DNA from: Parcubacteria group bacterium
GTDB taxonomy: Bacteria > Patescibacteriota > Patescibacteriia > UBA9934 > GWF2-40-263
Length of the DNA: 43,769 nucleotides
Assembly: GCA_013204395.1 (NCBI GenBank)
Contig: JABMNZ010000001.1
Span: 1-43,769, forward strand
Reading direction: 5' to 3'
Of the stretch, positions 41,625-43,769 are shown piece after piece. The position numbers and the translations under genes are program-made. The notes under the pieces were generated by a model that made no database searches, was not told the DNA's origin, and was given only the letters and a program-made list of their open reading frames with translations. Each line of letters begins with the position of its first letter. The stretch's first letter is position 1.

Positions 41625-43769
41625 ATGCGAACCGCCAAATTATTACTGCACACGTTAGTAGGGATCTCGATGGTTTTTTCGACACTCGCCATCGCCCTAC
41701 TCGCAGCTCCGTCCTCTGCCTTAGCGCAGGCCCCTACCTCTATTGGGTATAACGGAAGACTTTTTAATGCATCAGGTACTGCACTGTCTGGTACCTACTA
41801 CTTCTGGTTCAACTTGGACGACGCTCTGACCGCTGGGAACGAGGTCGCAGCTGACATCCAGGGACTGAACTTCCTTGCAACTCCAACTGCAGCGATTACC
41901 GTCACAAACGGTTTCTTCTCGTTGCAGATCCCATTGTCTACTGACCTTGGAGATTTTGTAGAGGATCTTTATCTTGAGATGCAAATAAGTGCAACGACCT
42001 TAATTGGGGCCGCTGAAACACTTACCCCTCGAACACAGATGTTCAAGACGCCTTATTCCATCATCACTCAAGGAATTGAGAATGGAACAAGCGACCCTGC
42101 TTCAAACGTTTCGTTTGAAGGACGCATGTACTACAACACCTCAACTGATGAGGTGATGGTTCGACGTAATGGTGCATGGGTACAGCTTTCTTCAACACTT
42201 GACGATGGTTATGACGCATTTGGAGCAAGCGCACAGATAATCACTGTTGATGACGCTACTACCGGACTTTCATTTGACATCAATACTGTTGCAAATCTTG
42301 ATTTTGACATGCAGAGTTCCGGAGACGTGACTTTTCAGGATTCTGGAACCGCGTGGGCAACCTTAGGAATTGATGGATCTGATGATTCATTTATCACGGT
42401 TGATACAACAGCGGGAATTTCTCTAGACGCTGATGCCGCTTCAAACTTTAATACTTCAGCTGGAAACCTAACCTTAAATGCAGAGGATGCAGCTTTGGAC
42501 CTTGATGGTTCAAGTTCTGTAACCATTGATTCTGCCGTAGGTGGTGTATCTGTTGATGGAGCCGCTGCTTCAAACTTCACCACATCTGCTGGTGCTTTGA
42601 CCCTGACGTCTGCCGCGGCAGCAACATGGTCAACAGGAGCCGGTGCACTTTCAATAGACGGTGCTAGTGGTATCAATCTTATTGGAAACTCTAGCGAAGT
42701 TGATATCACAACAACTGGTGCACTTGATCTCAATAGTGCTGCCGGTACATGGGATTCATCCGCTGGACTTGCCTTTACCGGTGCTACCGCCTCTACCTTC
42801 ACAACAGCCGCTGGCGATCTCACACTGACAGCCTCTGCTGCCTCTGTGAATCTTGTTGGTATAGAAGCTGTTGGTACAGCCATCTTCCTCGATGCAAATG
42901 GTGTCAGTGGGGCTGGTGTAACTATTGATACGTATGGTTCTGGTGCAAACACATCAGGAATTGTCACTACCAATACATCAGAATTCGAAGTGAACTCTTA
43001 TGGATTGAGTGGGGCTGGTGTTGATATCAACGCTCTTGCTGGAAGCATTACACTCGATACCACTGACGGAGCCATCTCATTAACTGGTGGTGGATCTTCT
43101 GGTGACATATCGATTGCTTCTGCGGCAAGTAATATCACCATAAACACTTCAAGCTCATCAAAGATTATAAATATTGGAACCTCAGCATTCTCTCGTCAGA
43201 TCCTTATTGGTACTGGTGACGATGCTGATACTGTAAAGATTGCCACGAACACGACGGCTGCAGACGTGGTTCAGATTGGTCACGGTGGCGACACGACTTC
43301 AATTGAAATGGATGCTGGATCGGGCGGAATTGTCGCTGATACAACAGCTGGTGGAACCATCTCCCTTGATGCTGCCGGCGCAGCCTCAAACTTTACGTTA
43401 ACATCAGATGGAGTCGCAGAAGATTTGACCATTGCCCTGGCGGGTGCAACGGATTCATCTCTCGTACTTAGTTCAACTGGAACTGCTGAAGATGCTTTGC
43501 AGATCACTACAACAGCTGGTGGAATGAACATCACCGTTGGTGGAACAGCTGCTGGAGAAGATCTAGACATCACTGCAACGGGTACAGCAACAGAGATTCG
43601 AGTTACCACAGCTTCTACACAAGCCGACGCGTTCCGTTTGAACGCTTCTGCTGGTGGAATTGACATTGATGGTAACAACTCAACATTAACTGTTAACAAT
43701 GCCGCAGACGGGGCAGCAGACGACATCACCATTCAGCTTACTGGTGCACAAGACTCGTCTGTACATATC
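41625..43769 (+). CDS. Large secreted beta-repeat surface protein, 3' end beyond the window
   Basis: An open frame of 715 codons from ATG 41625 runs off the window. A signal peptide (1-35, ending SSALAQA) is followed by a domain with IGYNGRLFNASGTALSG, NLDDALTAGNE and MFKTPYSIITQG, which resembles the N-terminal part of fibre-like surface proteins. From about residue 190 the sequence is almost only Ser, Thr, Ala, Gly, Asp, Asn, Ile and Val in a repeating pattern such as SLDADAASNFNTSAGNLTL and TTAGGTISLDAAGAASNFTL. This predicts a long beta-solenoid or stacked beta structure. Cysteine and aromatic residues are nearly absent from the repeat. Function: probable adhesin or surface-layer fibre. 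No ribosome binding site is visible. Confidence 0.82.
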   Translation, partial: MRTAKLLLHTLVGISMVFSTLAIALLAAPSSALAQAPTSIGYNGRLFNASGTALSGTYYFWFNLDDALTAGNEVAADIQGLNFLATPTAAITVTNGFFSLQIPLSTDLGDFVEDLYLEMQISATTLIGAAETLTPRTQMFKTPYSIITQGIENGTSDPASNVSFEGRMYYNTSTDEVMVRRNGAWVQLSSTLDDGYDAFGASAQIITVDDATTGLSFDINTVANLDFDMQSSGDVTFQDSGTAWATLGIDGSDDSFITVDTTAGISLDADAASNFNTSAGNLTLNAEDAALDLDGSSSVTIDSAVGGVSVDGAAASNFTTSAGALTLTSAAAATWSTGAGALSIDGASGINLIGNSSEVDITTTGALDLNSAAGTWDSSAGLAFTGATASTFTTAAGDLTLTASAASVNLVGIEAVGTAIFLDANGVSGAGVTIDTYGSGANTSGIVTTNTSEFEVNSYGLSGAGVDINALAGSITLDTTDGAISLTGGGSSGDISIASAASNITINTSSSSKIINIGTSAFSRQILIGTGDDADTVKIATNTTAADVVQIGHGGDTTSIEMDAGSGGIVADTTAGGTISLDAAGAASNFTLTSDGVAEDLTIALAGATDSSLVLSSTGTAEDALQITTTAGGMNITVGGTAAGEDLDITATGTATEIRVTTASTQADAFRLNASAGGIDIDGNNSTLTVNNAADGAADDITIQLTGAQDSSVHI

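Noticed and set aside
42335-43732. Long minus-strand frames opposite the beta-repeat protein
   Set aside because: They mirror the repetitive plus-strand coding sequence, have no start signals and no recognisable family.
1-43769. Alternative genetic code with UGA as glycine, as in some CPR groups
   Set aside because: UGA ends many genes exactly at ATGA overlaps and at family-consistent C-termini, and no conserved Gly position is coded by UGA.

Overview
The window looks like a surface-polysaccharide and cell-surface-protein island of a small-genome bacterium, most likely a member of the Patescibacteria (CPR). This rests on many glycosyltransferases and SAM methyltransferases, O-antigen-ligase/TPR proteins, cohesin- and dockerin-like secreted proteins, very compact gene packing, few Shine-Dalgarno sequences and AT-leaning codon use. 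The standard code fits throughout because UGA is a normal stop. Phylum-level placement is inference, not shown by a marker gene.

Layout. (1) 1-3182: a cut tRNA-Ile(UAU), a small membrane protein, tRNA-Val(GAC), the tRNA CCA-adding enzyme and a GT4 glycosyltransferase; this is the conserved edge. (2) 3206-12950: a plus-strand run of methyltransferases, three coupled GT4 enzymes, a broken methyltransferase, an alpha-toroid-like protein, two tandem GDP-mannose-4,6-dehydratase paralogues and a decayed CysD/CysH-like gene. (3) 13022-19679: an unusual unit with a Gfo/Idh/MocA oxidoreductase, a shikimate-dehydrogenase homologue, a DAHP-synthase homologue, a GT2 fused to a degenerate CMP-sugar-synthetase-like domain, an intact CMP-sugar synthetase and a GT-B protein with an HP motif. 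I read it as a candidate pathway for a CMP-activated 3-deoxy-ulosonate-like sugar. (4) 19676-30001: methyltransferases (one frameshifted), flippase, more glycosyltransferases, a GT2-methyltransferase fusion, an AsnB amidotransferase and a UDP-glucuronate-4-epimerase-type enzyme, on alternating strands with abutting or overlapping ends. (5) 30063-37369: three tandem O-antigen-ligase/polymerase-like membrane proteins with TPR-like tails, then the polyprenyl-phosphate sugar-1-phosphate transferase, closed by a strong terminator. (6) 37732-43769: secreted proteins: a cohesin-like protein with a six-fold repeat, a dockerin protein, a membrane-anchored cohesin-like protein and the start of a large beta-repeat surface protein. 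The spacers between these genes hold long stem-loops.

Together the genes would start a glycan on undecaprenyl phosphate, build it from GDP-6-deoxy sugars, uronic acids and possibly a CMP-activated acid, methylate and amidate it, flip it, and polymerise or attach it to a surface layer that may be held together by cohesin-dockerin contacts.

Several starts were moved from the longest reading frame to positions supported by ribosome binding sites, chemistry or promoters. Four decayed genes or fragments are described. Functions are assigned from sequence patterns read by eye; no searches were run.
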